From the NCBI RefSeq assembly GCF_964204865.1, contig NC_135252.1, positions 16,513,383-16,577,382 on the forward strand: a DNA stretch of 64,000 nucleotides, given 5' to 3'. Made by a program: the position numbers and the translations under genes. The stretch comes from Styela clava (taxonomy: Eukaryota > Chordata > Ascidiacea > Stolidobranchia > Styelidae). The stretch's first letter is position 1, and every line of letters starts with the position of its first letter. The notes under the pieces are model-generated. The model saw nothing but the letters and a program-made list of their open reading frames with translations, searched no databases and had not been told where the DNA came from. Shown in pieces: positions 24,301 through 35,771 of the stretch.

Positions 24301-27300
24301 AAAAATGTAAAGTTCCATTATTTAATATCCATTTCTCGATATGACTCAATTGTATGAATTCCAGCTGTATCCCAACGACCCACAGAAAAACTAAGTATAT
24401 ATCTATATATATTATAATGAAAGATGCATATTCCAAGATTATGGTACATTTATGAAAGATAGATCAATAGCGATAGATATAGGTATCAAGTTTGCTGCAC
24501 ATGAATCATATTTATTTCTTATTTATACTAATTCGGTGGACTAGAAAAATAAAATGAAACTCACAACATCAATTTTGGTGACTTTGCTATAACAGTTATT
24601 GTGACAATGTTTGCAACCATGCTGAATATGAACATCACTCCAACTGCCACTGATGAAAACATTCGGCGATTTTAGCAAAAGTCAATCGTACGCGTTATCG
24701 GCGACTCTTTCAATTTTCAAAAAAAATTAAAAATTCAACAGCGTTGTGACCAAAGCGCTTCTTATTTCCTATTGTTCTATACCACTGAAAAATCAGCTTT
24801 TACATCGGGCGGGTATTCAAGCACCGGCCCTTATTTATTTTTATGTTCTGATCACACGGGCGGCTATTCAAACGGGCTCTTAATCAAGATCGGGCGGTAA
24901 AACGAGCATTTACGGTAAGCCCAAGCTTTGACACATTCATTGCTGTATAAGTACAGGATGATCAAATACAGCACCCCTGTCGTTTCGGATATACAAGGCG
25001 GCCCAGAAGTAGGTATACAGTTATTTTATTTATTTTTTATTACCTTCCAAGCAGCTAGAAAACTAATGTAAAATTCCCACTAGATTTATTATCTAAAAAA
25101 ATAAGCAATTTTGGTGGTACTTAACAAGTAACATAAAGTGAACTGCAAGTAGCTTCAAAGCATATAAAATAGTTTAATAACTGTACACCACCTACTTTTG
25201 GGCCACCCTGTATATATATTCTAGTATATACATAGTAGTTGTAAGAACATTACTCTTATGCATATCGTCCCAGAATACTGAATCTTTGGATACAATCTTA
25301 GGGAAGGTAAGAAACATTTTGATACAAGGGCCTAACAGCAAATAGTTTGATGAGAGTTTGATATAGTTTCACAAGAGTAATAATAAAACAAATTTCAAAT
25401 TTACTGCTAAATGATATTCCAAAAGTATGAAAATTGTCCTTATTTTCTGATTCTGCAACAAAGTTCATTCGGACTAAAACATACTGGTTTGCAAAACTCG
25501 ACTACAATAGCTCAAGAATTAAAAATATAGTCTACTCAGCTGTTTCAGCATAATATATATATACTCACTTTCCCGAATGCTTTCCATCCTTTTCGTGAAA
25601 ACTCCAATTAAAAAAACAGTCAATATTACAATCAGAAATGTGAATATAAACAAAAATATATGGTTGCCAATGTAGAAAAACAATCCTGCGTATTTCCATC
25701 TGAAATAGATATTTTATTCCAATATTCGATTTTTATTGATGTTGAATATGAAACAAGAGAGCTACGCCCAAATATATGGACACGTCTGTTCGCAGTACAG
25801 TACGGTTTACCGTACCGTCAGATCACAGTCAACAAATATATTCACACCAAGCGAAGCAGTACAGTAGGACACAAAATGGCGTCCGATGTCCGCAGAACGT
25901 TTAATGACGTCATAGCAAACAAAAACAAATCTCACAGAGCTAACAGAAATATTTAAAATGAATAAAAGTAATAGCCTTCTGGGGAAAAATTTTATCTTCA
26001 ACCACTGAAAATTTCAAAGCAATTGGTCCAGTATTCGAAGAGAAAAGCGATTTTTTTTTAAAAATGATGGAGACAAATAATAATGAAAATAACAATAACA
26101 ACAAAATTTTGAAACGATCGTTATGTTCACTACGTGTCCAATAATAAGATAGCAATGCTCAAATATACGGACAGGAAAGCCCAAACGAAGAAATGTCAAA
26201 TATTTTACAGTACAGGTAGTATTCCTTACCAAAAAAATCTTCTGGCCACCAGATCGCTGAAATGCGATCACGGAATCTTCCACACGTAGCGAAATTTTTA
26301 ATTTATATGACAATTCATCACACAAATTTTTAAAATATATAAAAATAATAGCCTTTTAGTGACATAGACAATATTTAACCACTGCAATTTAATTTAAAGC
26401 ATCAGTAGGTAAAGAGAAAAGTGGCCAGTTAATAAAATCGGGGATAAATAATAGATCTTGTGTTATTTGTGTACTGACCGTGAACGATGAACTGCACATG
26501 TCCTTCCTGTAAGACTCAATTCAGATGAGAGATATACATGAGGTAGCCACATTCCTAATATCAAATTTCCCAAAGCAATTTCGAACCAAATGAAACATAT
26601 CAACATCTAAATATGTAATGTGTTTTATATAACGCATAATTTGATATGTACAGTATATTCATGGAAGTCTATGTTGATGCATTAGGTTACCTTAGCTCTC
26701 TGAATGGTGAATTTGTTTAACTTGTGTGGATACTTTATTGCAACTGTTCTAATTGCAAGAAAACATAATATATGTTGAATAGTCATAGAGTTCGTCCAAT
26801 ATTCTATAGCAAACGTACTCTGAACAAAAAAATAATGAATCAGTATTGACTATTGAGTCTCCCATCCGATACAAACAGGAAATTTCGTAAGAAAAAATAC
26901 TGTTTTGCTTTATTTTATATGAGCTGCGCCAATTTTTATCAAGATTTTAGAGTCAAAAAACTATATTTCCAAAAGACAAAACCATCGTCCAGGCTGTACC
27001 ACGGATCAAGAAAATCAAAGAGAACGAGAGAGCTTCAATGGTAGATCATATATAAATACAGATAGTTATTTTGGCACTCGGGCTCTTTTTCTTATATACA
27101 GCGAATGGTACACTTCTTTAACTATATTATAGACCAGTGGTTTTCAAACTTTCCGTGACTGTGAGCCCCTAATAATAAATGTAAGTAGTTTGGCTACAAC
27201 AAGTATATTGAAAAGCCAACTAGAAAATAAAAGTAAAATAAAAAAGTAAAATAATTGCATTACAGTCAAGAAATTGCGCAAATCACAATTGATTGGCTTT

Positions 27301-28730
27301 AAATTATTGTAGAATCGCTTCAGTTTGAGAAACGCTGTACGTTTGTAAATATCGTTGGAATGTGGTAATACCATGATTATGATTTTCATTCAGTAAAATT
27401 TAGTACAGAAATCATTATTTGTTTCAATTGGCACTCACACGAAAATCTTAATTTAGAATCCGGTAAAAGTTAATATTTCTTCCAACATTCCAAGTTGGAT
27501 TTAACTAATAACGAAATTAATTTGTTCACAATGAACTGTGACACAATGAAATTTGACAACTTTTATTTTTCAGGTTTACTCACTCAACTAAATACGAATA
27601 CCTTGCAGAAAATTTCGGGAAGTAGATACTCAAACAAGCCAAATGTTTTCCAATACACGACAAAGGGGCTGTAAATAGTTGATAATAGATTTGAAACACA
27701 CAGACTAATGATCATGTGGTTGAATGGTGATCTGTAAAACAATATATATTCATATTTGGAAGATAATGTGAAGACTGATATTCGCCTTGTCAGTCGATCA
27801 AGCAAGAAAACTGCTTTTTGCTATAGAACTTCGTATCCAAACCGAAAAAGAATTTCCCCCCATGGAGAAAACTAAAACACTAACTATTACTAATTACTAT
27901 AATACTTATTTCCTAAAAAACATAATAAACTATTCAAACTGTACAAAAACGAGAGTGCAACTTGCACATGAGACCAGCAAAGAATCTCTTGAAGATCAAA
28001 CAAATAAAGTAGTTTTATGCATATGTTAAGAGGTCAAACGGGTTCCAGAATGGGCAAATTGAGAAATTGAACAAAAAAGGTTGGGTATGACCACTATTGA
28101 AGAATAACGATTGTAGAATGAAATTGTAGCGAAAAAGGGGAAACGGGACTACAAAAAAAATGTAAAGTTCCATTATTTAATATCCATTTCTCGATATGAC
28201 TCAATTGTATGAATTCCAGCTGTATCCCAACGACCCACAGAAAAACTAAGTATATATCTATATATATTATAATGAAAGATGCATATTCCAAGATTATGGT
28301 ACATTTATGAAAGATAGATCAATAGCGATAGATATAGGTATCAAGTTTGCTGCACATGAATCATATTTATTTCTTATTTATATATACTAATTCGGTGGAC
28401 TAGAAAAATAAAATGAAACTCACAACATCAATTTTGGTGACTTTGCTATAACAGTTATTGTGACAATGTTTGCAACCATGCTGAATATGAACATCACTCC
28501 AACTGCCACTGAAAACGCAATTGCTTCAGACAGACTGAATATTCCTCGTTCCCAGGCCTCCCTATATATTATTAAATTAAGAATAACACTTGTACTAAAT
28601 AGAACATTTTCAAATGCTAATAAAATTAACAAAAATACCTTTTCAAATTTTCAGGCACAATCGTGGTCATATTTGAAGGAAGAGTTGATGACATTACCAT
28701 TGTGAAATTGTAACCAGCGTCGCGTTTCAT
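18330..28730 (-). CDS. Class A GPCR, receptor A (TM1-5 block duplicated)
   Basis: Model from the minus strand: 28730-28639 (N-tail), 28561-28424 (TM1), 27731-27602 (TM2), 26819-26691 (TM3), 26606-26479 (TM4), 25699-25569 (TM5), 19374-19276 (TM6), 18642-18501 (TM7), 18438-18330 (C-tail). Phases close to 365 residues. It is an orphan rhodopsin-class receptor in the plasma membrane. Visible motifs are N-glycosylation sites NFT and NMT in the N-tail, MVANIV (N1.50), Cys at the TM2/TM3 edge and TGRTCAVH in ECL2, FLAIRTVAIKYP after TM3, GYLPDF in TM6, and NPVLYNL in TM7. The TM2 position normally Asp is Asn (CVSNLL). A second TM1(partial)-TM5 block at 22.08-24.65 kb lies inside the TM5-TM6 intron. 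Which block is spliced to TM6 is unknown, and ligand is unknown. Confidence 0.75.
19440..21430. mobile_element. Composite DNA-transposon insertion in TM5-TM6 intron
   Basis: Subterminal GC-rich repeats of the form 'cgggc(g/c)..ttatt' occur at 19470-19535 and 21308-21410, ending 'gcatttacggta', a look shared by several animal DNA transposons. Between them, 19790-20045 and 20215-20470 are diverged copies of one segment ('aaaagagccg', 'ttttctgttg', 'ccgcggacataaaaat'). 'gtttgagaaccatgg' (19673-19687) and 'cgcgtagccaggact' (19704) look like further transposon ends. No transposase is recognised. Confidence 0.5.
21497..21718. mobile_element. mariner-like MITE
   Basis: A 220 bp element flanked by TA. 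Terminal inverted repeats begin CAGGGTGGCCCAAAAGTAGG and end with the complement (cctactttttgggccaccctg), about 30 bp long. The interior is AT-rich and non-coding. This end sequence is typical of mariner-type elements. Confidence 0.75.
22075..24653 (-). pseudogene. Duplicated TM1(partial)-TM5 exon block of receptor A
   Basis: Exons homologous to the distal block: 24653-24565 (TM1, 5' half missing), 23876-23747 (TM2), 22964-22836 (TM3), 22751-22624 (TM4), 22205-22075 (TM5). All except TM1 keep frame, length and splice sites. The TM1 exon is cut at about 24652, where sequence homologous to 21157 begins, so this block has no N-tail exon or TM1 acceptor. It is nearest to TM6 (19374), so it could only be used by splicing from the distal block's TM1 (28424, phase 2) into this TM2 (23876). 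It is either a cassette of alternative exons or dead weight. Confidence 0.7.
23280..23330. mobile_element. hAT-like terminal fragment (also at 27135-27185)
   Basis: 'cagtggttttcaaactttcc' followed by 'gtgagcccct' is a typical hAT-family terminal sequence. It lies in the TM2-TM3 intron of the proximal block and is repeated at 27135 in the distal block. No partner end was found. Confidence 0.4.
24992..25212. mobile_element. mariner-like MITE, second copy by segmental duplication
   Basis: Same element as at 21497-21718, carried along by the duplication. Its left terminus has changed (caaggcggcccagaag), while the right terminus is intact except for one lost T. Confidence 0.75.
25753..26140. other. 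Copy-specific ~390 bp insertion with CRE-like site
   Basis: Absent from the proximal copy (expected near 22255). It starts with a diverged repeat of its own right flank ('caaatatatggacacg' versus 'caaatatacggacagg' at 26160). It contains the palindrome TGACGTCA (25905-25912) and 'aaaatggcgtcc' (25874), which resemble CRE and YY1 core sites. It lies in the TM4-TM5 intron; origin unknown. Confidence 0.55.
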
Positions 28731-30573
28731 GTTTCGCGTAACTTTATATTGTCATTAAGATGAAGTTTATAGTTTTTTGTTATAAAATATTATATATCCT
28801 ATTGCTGTATTTATGTTCTAGCTTCAATTTCTAAGAAACTTTTGCCTCGGTCAATCTGGCCTTACTAACTGCACACCGTTGGACAGTTTACAAATCACAA
28901 TGCTTCATATATACAAGCTGAAATATTTTTAATATTATCACTTTCATACATTTATTAAATGGAGAAAAAAATTGAAAATCAGTCATCCGAAAGATATCGC
29001 ATTTCCTCAGAAAAATTTTTTTGTCGGCACTAATAACAGCCAATGAAACTGAGTATTAAATATACGAACTTAATTTATCTATTTCTCATAAATATATAGA
29101 TATTTGAAAAAGGGTAGTTATGTGATATCATGTTCTGTGAACATATGTTTTCAATAGCTACACCCAAGGAGCCTAATTCGAAACAACATTACGCATTTTC
29201 AGTTCCGTTCTCCCAGGCGCCCTCTTTTCTTTCACAAACAATCATTGCGTTTCTTTTATATAAGCCTCAATTTCAGAACAATCTTGAAATCGGAGATGTA
29301 TGCCGTACTGAGGTGGATAATTTTGTATTTACCAGCGAGACATTTATTTGATACCTTTGTGCTTGGTATAGAAATATAAAATATACCACAGTTGAGTCAC
29401 AAAATATAGACTTGAAATTTGACTCCGAGGTTACGTAACATCCCACTTGACGTCGATAGAAGGCGAAGTTTCCCCCTACATTTGTGTTCACTTTAGCTGT
29501 CATATCGTGTTTTGTATTTTATTGCATTGGTATCGTCAAATTCTATAAATTTTGACAAAGGAGGCTAACGAACACAACTTGTCTCAGGCACAGAGTAACG
29601 GGTAACTATGTAACGCCCGGAACCGAGTTCGGTGATCAAAACGGAGGACAGTTGTAACGTAAGCGGGCAAGCTTGACGGAATAAAAATGTGTTTCTCTGA
29701 ATTGCAAAAATACTTAAAAGAATTAAACGAGTCGAATTCTAGAGTCTTAAAATCGTTAGGGGAAATTACAATCTCCTTAGCAACCACAAACGCAACAAAA
29801 ATTCAGAAAAACTATTCTTATGTACACTTGGTTTCCTAAATCATCTTAATCGTAAAATTTTGTTTCCCAGGTTGCCACATGGTACATTATTTGACTTTTG
29901 ACATTGCAATTGTGAAAACCTTCGAAATAAAGCTGAAATAATTGAAAAGGGAATGCTTCAAATTATTTTTTTTTTAATTGAATTTTGTGATTCAACTTGT
30001 AAAAAAAACTTTTTGCGTTAATCAACCAAGTTTGCCTGATGTTTTGTCAACTGCACTCCTAGTCTATCTCACTATTGAATAGCGTACAAAGTGTATTTAT
30101 CAGTTTAAAAACTTCATAAATTTATATTACTACCTTTACAATACCGCATGTCGCCTTTGAATAAATTTCAATTTTTCTGGTTTCCATCTGTTACCTTATA
30201 TATATAATGACTTTTTAACTTCCAACTAAAACAGGGTTATTGTTTATCAAATGAGGTTTTTATTCAATAGGTAATGTAAACAACACATGAAAAAAAATCG
30301 GGACTAAACAACGCAAAAGTAAATAGGGAATAAACAACATCAAATGCTTAAATGAAATTTTACTAGCCACAACAGATATGATAAAAAATAACTTTATATA
30401 ATGTTAAAACATATAGACTTGTATTGTATTTTTGTTCATTAGGATAGTCAAGGCTTTACCAACAATATGGGGCCACTTTCGGAATAATTCAAACGGTTTC
30501 AAGTTATTGATGCATTCCAATGCGCGAACCATTTTTCGACAAATAGATTCAATATAATCATCCGATGCCACAG
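28731..30573. other. Spacer between receptor A and Y1, no gene recognised
   Basis: AT-rich spacer, repeated in U2 (36019-37857) and U3 (43393-45206). Short frames on both strands (for example 29130-29351 and 29584-29787) exist in all copies, but their ends and frames shift between copies, so they are not taken as genes. It should contain the promoter of receptor A at its left end and the 3' end of Y1 at its right end. Confidence 0.5.
30259..30264 (-). promoter_or_regulatory. Polyadenylation signal of receptor Y1
   Basis: AATAAA on the minus strand, 310 nt after the Y1 stop codon. The same hexamer is kept downstream of Y2 (37551-37556) and Y3 (44892-44897). Confidence 0.45.
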
Positions 30574-33500
30574 TCATACCGAACTAGCGGCTGTTTTGTG
30601 TGTTTGTTCAGATTTTTCTTTTACGCCATCTAATGGTATTGGTTCTCCTGCTGGTCCGTTCTCTCCAATTCGAAGAAATTTGAACGTAGCTTCTCTCATT
30701 TGACTGAATGCAATACAGTATATATAAATATATATATATAAAAATGTTGATATTTCTAGGCTTTCGAAGGTTGTATGTTTTACTTTTTTTTTTTCTCATC
30801 TCAATCTGATGGGCTACGTTGTATTACAATCTTTTGGGTATTCATTATTATCAGAGTTTTGTTTTGATTTTAATATATCGAAAACAAAGAATACTACCAG
30901 AACTCCTAAATTACCTGGAACCTAGATTGTAGAACACGGGATTCAGGCATTCGGAGATTCTCAGGAGTATGTGGGCCAACATGCTGAAAAGCCAGGAACT
31001 TCTTGCGTCAACTCTTTTTCTCAACACGTTGTAAATTAAGAGAAAGATTTTATATCCTGAAAAACGACAAAATTAACTTGCTTGCAAATCCGGAAATGTC
31101 GCATTTCTGTGCATTTTACTGCAAATGCAAAGAGTACTCGCATCTTTGAGTATGTTCTAGGGGGAGTCTTAGTAAAAACTAAGCAACGGTGATTTCGCAA
31201 TTTCAGAAACTGGGCCTCGACTTCACAGAAGTTTTTTTAATTCCAAATAATGGTAAATGTTCTCAAGAACATCAAATCTCTTGCGGTCATTTCATTATCT
31301 GTTGTCCTCGAACTGCGTCCCCGATAATAAAACATGAAACTAAGATTAATTTCGTTCAAACTAGCGGAATGAGACTTAAAATTAAAGATTTGATTTTAAC
31401 TTTATAAAACAACCTGTTTTTGTTTCTAATAGTGAATCTATTCAGATCTAGTTTTGAAACACCACAATATCGCTGAAAATATGGTCAGAAACGGGTTTTG
31501 GTAAAAGTTAGGGGTAGAAGAAATGAAAATGGTTTCCATGACAACCCGCAACCTTTTTGCTTTATGACCGGGCAAGTTAATCGCAAAATCAAAACAACAA
31601 TTGTCATTAATACCAGATCTTTTCACCCTTTTTTGCTATTTCTTTAAAAATCTTTTATCAAATTCAATATGGGCAATATATTCTACAAGTGTGATACTGT
31701 TTGTGTGTTATTGCAGGTGTCGGGCGTATTCTCGAAAAACGAATATTTTGAACGAAACCATTAATTTTTGTTTTACAAAATATTACTAAACGAATACATA
31801 CACGATATATCCCAACCTCATTACGCTATCAACTTTTTTAACAAGCTGTTGAGTCAGAGATATCTCGTTACCAGACATTCCAAATTTGAATGCCGGTGAT
31901 GAAAATCTTCTTTCCGGGTTGAAAGTTTTTACTTCAGTTCCGGGTTATTGAAATTTTTATTGTTTCCACCAGTAAAATAATAATGTTTCATCTCTCCCTC
32001 ATTTATAAACTATTATTGTCTTAAGTACCGAAATCTGGCAAGTATCCAATCAAGAAAGAAAGTACGATCAGCGTAAGTTGAATCAGAGCAGCATTTTCTT
32101 TCTTCAGGTTTGCATCGTTCTTTTTTCCTGAATACACCATGTTCTCAAAAGCCATTGTTCTTCAATATTTATATATATTGAAATATTGATACATACCACC
32201 AAACGTCATTCACCCATTGGTGATTTTATTAATGAATTTTGATTCTGATACATAGAATCTTATTTCCCAAATTTGGTGAAGGGACCGTTTCTGTTCCGAA
32301 CAGCAAATGAATAGATGAGACCTTTTAATTTTTGTTCAATTGAAACAATGAAACAATTTTTACGATTACTGAATAAATGACATTTTATTAAGTATAAAAT
32401 CTTGTGCTACGCTATGGAGTGAAATGAAACTTGACTTCCAAAACTCAAGATTCAAAAATAAACCCAACCTCTCAAGTTTATACTCACGTTCCCGAATGCT
32501 TTCCATCCTCTTCGTGAGAACTCCAATTAAAAAAAATGTCAATATTACAATCAGAATTGTAGGTATAAACAAAAATATAGGATGGCCGATGTAGAAAAAT
32601 AATCTTGCGTATTTCCATCTAAAATAATTAGCTTGTTTGAAATGTTTTTGTTGCTGTTGGGATGTTAGAAATTAATTAGTTCGATATGCCCTTTAATTGA
32701 ATTAGCTTATTAATATTAACTGATCAAACATGGATCGATGTAGAGTGTATTAAAAGACAATAATTTTATCTTGTTACATCAGCTTATTAATGTGTAAATT
32801 ATTTAGCTGTTCTACTTAAATTTTGGATCTTGTAAACTGACCTTGCATGATGAACTGCACATGATTTGCCGGTAGGACTCAAATCAGATGAAGGATACAC
32901 ATGAGGAAGCCACATTGCAAATATCAAATTTCCCAGAGCCGTTTCAAGCCAAATAAAACACACTAACATCTAAATATGTAATGTTTCATATTAATGTTTT
33001 ATAATACGCATATAACTTGATATATATATTCTAAAGTTTATTGTGTTGTATTATTACCTTAGCCCTTTGGATGGTAAATCTTTTTAGCCTGTGCGGATAC
33101 TTCATTGCAATCAATCTGATCGCAAGAAAACATAGTATATGTTGGATAGTCACGGAGTTCGTCCAATAATCTACAGCAAACGTACTCTGAACAAAAAATA
33201 ATAAATTTCTATTTGTTCCTCACCTTGATGCCGTAACGAAATATTGTAACTGCTCTCATTTTTAAATCGTGAAAGACAAATAAAGCTTTGACAGGTATAA
33301 TGAATAGGGCTGGGCATTTTGAATCAAATAGTAAATTATTCGAATCGGTTCAGACGGAAATTTAGAATCGCCTTCAACTTTTTTTTGTCCGCCTACAGGT
33401 CGAGATGAATTCCTCATTTTTTTTTTATTCATATCAATTTTTTACATGCAATTCTGAGATATGCAATTCTGCGACTCTTTTCTCCCGGATGAGTTATTGG

Positions 33501-34558
33501 CTAAACATGATTCCTAATGTGTTTCGACACTCAGCGAACTGTCTGAGCGTTAGATTACGTGTTTTCACTAATTTATGTGTCTTGAGGATTCATTAAAATA
33601 AAACAGTCAATGCAACTACATATCTTCCAAGTATTCATGATTCGATTCGAAAAAAATATTCAATTTGATTCTGAAATCATCAGATATTTAAAAATGTTCA
33701 AGTTCCAAGTTAGATTTAACTCATGACGAAATCAACATCAAAAATTTCTGAGTCTCGATTTCTGTTGGTTAATTAGAACTAATTAATACCTTGCAGAAAA
33801 ACACAGGAAGTGGATACTCGAACAAGCCAAATGTTTTCCAAAACAAGATGAAAGGACTGTAAATAGTTGATATCAGATCAGAAACACACAGACTAATGAT
33901 CATTATGTTGAATGGTGATCTGTAAAAAGATATATATGTATTTAGGAGATAATGTGCAAATACCGTACCAATTCCCTAAGGTTGTCCAACGTCCAAAGCT
34001 GCCTCACAATGAGAAAAACTAGGTTATATCATAACGAGAGAATCACTTTTGGTTTCAACCAGCTTGATAGTAATAATATTTGTTTTCACGATAGCATATT
34101 TCAAGGTTCTGGTACATTTTTAAAAAAGATCAGTGCGGATAAAAGGATATACAGTCTGCTGCCCATAAATTAAAATTTATTTCCTAAAATTTCAATAAAA
34201 AAAATTATTTTTTACACAGATTTTGAGAACTAGGAAGATAAAAATGAAACTCACGATATCAACTTTGGCGTCTTTGCTATAACAGTTATTGTGACAATGT
34301 TTGCAATCGTACTAAATATGAACATCAGTCCAACTGCCACTGAAAACGCAATTGCTTCAGACAGACTGAATATTCCTCGTTCCCAGGCCTCCCTATTAAT
34401 TTAGAAATGATATTTAGTATGTCGTAGAAGTTTTTGAAATTTAAATAAAATTCACAGAAATACTTTTCCAAATCCTTCCATGTTCCAAATAATGTTATAT
34501 TATCAGAAGAAGTTGATGACATCATCATTGTGGAATTGTAGCTTTCGTTGAATTCCAT
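30574..34558 (-). CDS. Class A GPCR, receptor Y1
   Basis: Nine exons: 34558-34464, 34392-34255, 33919-33790, 33186-33058, 32969-32842, 32618-32488, 32127-32029, 31056-30915, 30703-30574. Phases close to 373 residues. It is an orphan rhodopsin-class receptor with one helix per exon. Visible: N-tail N-glycosylation sites (NES, NST, NIT), AN of TM1 (N1.50), Asp92 in TM2 (CVSDLI), Cys120 and Cys201 for the TM3-ECL2 disulphide, Trp171 in TM4, Pro in TM5 (FIPTILIV), NPVFY at 322-326, then helix 8 QMREATFKFLRI. Odd points: the DRY position reads IRL (Arg145 kept, Asp lost) and the CWxP switch reads GYLP (278-281). ICL3 is short and basic. No ligand class can be named. An orphan receptor A-type first exon lies 1.4 kb upstream. 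Confidence 0.88.
33305..33700. mobile_element. MITE-like insertion in TM2-TM3 intron
   Basis: Begins 'gggctgggcattttgaatc' with 'attcgaatcgg' and ends with a region rich in the complement ('tgattcgattcgaa', 'caatttgattctga'), giving imperfect inverted ends. It is present in the same intron of Y2 (about 40680) and Y3 (about 48028), so it predates the tandem duplications. The frame 33405-33596 inside it is not a gene. Confidence 0.35.
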
Positions 34559-34916
34559 AATTCAGAAATTTATCTCAATAATGCGACATATATAAAAACT
34601 AAACTACAATTTCGAGCGAACAGAAATACCTCTAATCGCCTTAGTATACTCAATTTATTTTTTCCAAATTCAAACTAGAGTTTGGACAGTTTGAATGATA
34701 AATCTCTCACGAACTGCAATCCTACACTGTTGAACATTGTACAAATCGCCATGTTTTATTCACAAACCGATATATGATATAATTACTTTCATATAATTAT
34801 GGATTAAATGATGAAAATGATTGTAGTAAACGATGTATTTATTAAATAACAGTCAATACGGAAGAGTTTTAATTACGAGTCAAATGCTCGACCTCTTAAT
34901 TTATCCATCCAATAAA

Positions 34917-35400
34917 ATTATATGGGTTATTTAAAAAAATCATTATTTAATATCATGTTTTGTACACTTATGCTTTTAATAGATTTCAATTTTGCTAACA
35001 TTTCATGGACCTTAATAACTTCGGATTAAATTTCAAAATATTGATTATCCAGCCATGTCCTTATTGAGCAATTGTGGAATATCAATCGAAATATGAATCA
35101 AACATTAAGTATTTCTCCAAGCTCAACTCCTTGCAGCTGTGGGGTATTATGGGTTATTATTATATCGGTTATTTGAAAAAAGCATTATTTAATATTATGT
35201 TTTGTACACTTAAGCTTTTAACTGATTTTAATAGATATCAATTTTGCTTACATTCCATGGACCTTATAAACGTCGAAATAAATTTCAATAATATTGAATA
35301 TCCAGCCATTTCCTTATTAAGCAATTGCGGAATATCAATCGAAAGATGATTCAAACATTAAGTATTTCTTCAAGCTCAACTCCTTGCAGCTGTGGGGTAA
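34917..35400. repeat. Two-copy ~245 bp tandem repeat upstream of Y1
   Basis: 'ggttatttaaaaaaatcatt' through 'cttgcagctgtggggt' (34922-35145) recurs at 35165-35398. The same doublet is present upstream of Y2 (about 42296-42772) and Y3 (about 49643-50116). It lies in the region expected to hold the receptor promoters. Confidence 0.8.
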
Positions 35401-35771
35401 TTAATGTACCACTAGTCGGATACTGCTTCTCCTACTATGTAAGCCAATGCTTCTGAAACAATTAACTGGGTTTGACATTCACATAATCAACTGTCAATTG
35501 TAACCGGACAATGGTCTATTTACGTCTCTGTGGTTAAAGAAATTTTATACTCTCCTTTTCTTGCTTCAGGAAAATATAAGAAAAAATCATTAATCTCTCT
35601 AAACAGAGTAATAAGACAATATACATATATATATTTGACTGGCAATATATGTTTGACGTTCACAAACACTGTCAAAAACAGCATGATAAGTTCGAATTCC
35701 GTCAACGTAAATCACTCCAAGTTTTTAGTATATCAGTTGTTTACGTGATATATTTTATTGTTTGTTTGTGG

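Larger units (their letters stand above)
21157..24651. repeat. Segmental duplication, proximal copy
   Basis: Starts 'gatgaaaacattcggcg' and continues nearly identical to 24652-28508. It carries a mariner-like MITE, TM5, TM4, TM3, TM2 and part of TM1. It ends inside the TM1 exon where the next copy begins, so the two are in direct tandem. Identity in long stretches is close to complete, so the event is recent, or the copies are haplotypes wrongly placed in series. Confidence 0.85.
24652..28508. repeat. Segmental duplication, distal copy
   Basis: The second copy of the 3.5 kb segment, longer because of a ~390 bp insertion at about 25753-26140. It continues without a break into the full TM1 and N-tail exons, so its right flank is the ancestral one. 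Confidence 0.85.
28484..35771. repeat. Tandem unit U1 (7.3 kb) of GPCR array
   Basis: The first of three direct repeats. It begins inside the TM1 exon of receptor A ('aatatgaac') and ends 'gtttgtttgtgg'. It carries the receptor A N-tail exon, a 1.8 kb spacer, receptor Y1 and its upstream region. It lacks a short block near 40640 that U2 and U3 share, so U2 and U3 are the more recent pair. Confidence 0.9.

Noticed and set aside
29130-29351. Frame MFCEHMFSIATPKEP.., repeated in each 7.3 kb unit
   Set aside because: End points and start differ among units (36416-36724, 43844-44065), with no domain; not convincing as a gene.
31438-31789. Overlapping frames on both strands repeated in each unit
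   Set aside because: They lie in the TM6-TM7 intron and have no domain; conservation reflects recent duplication.
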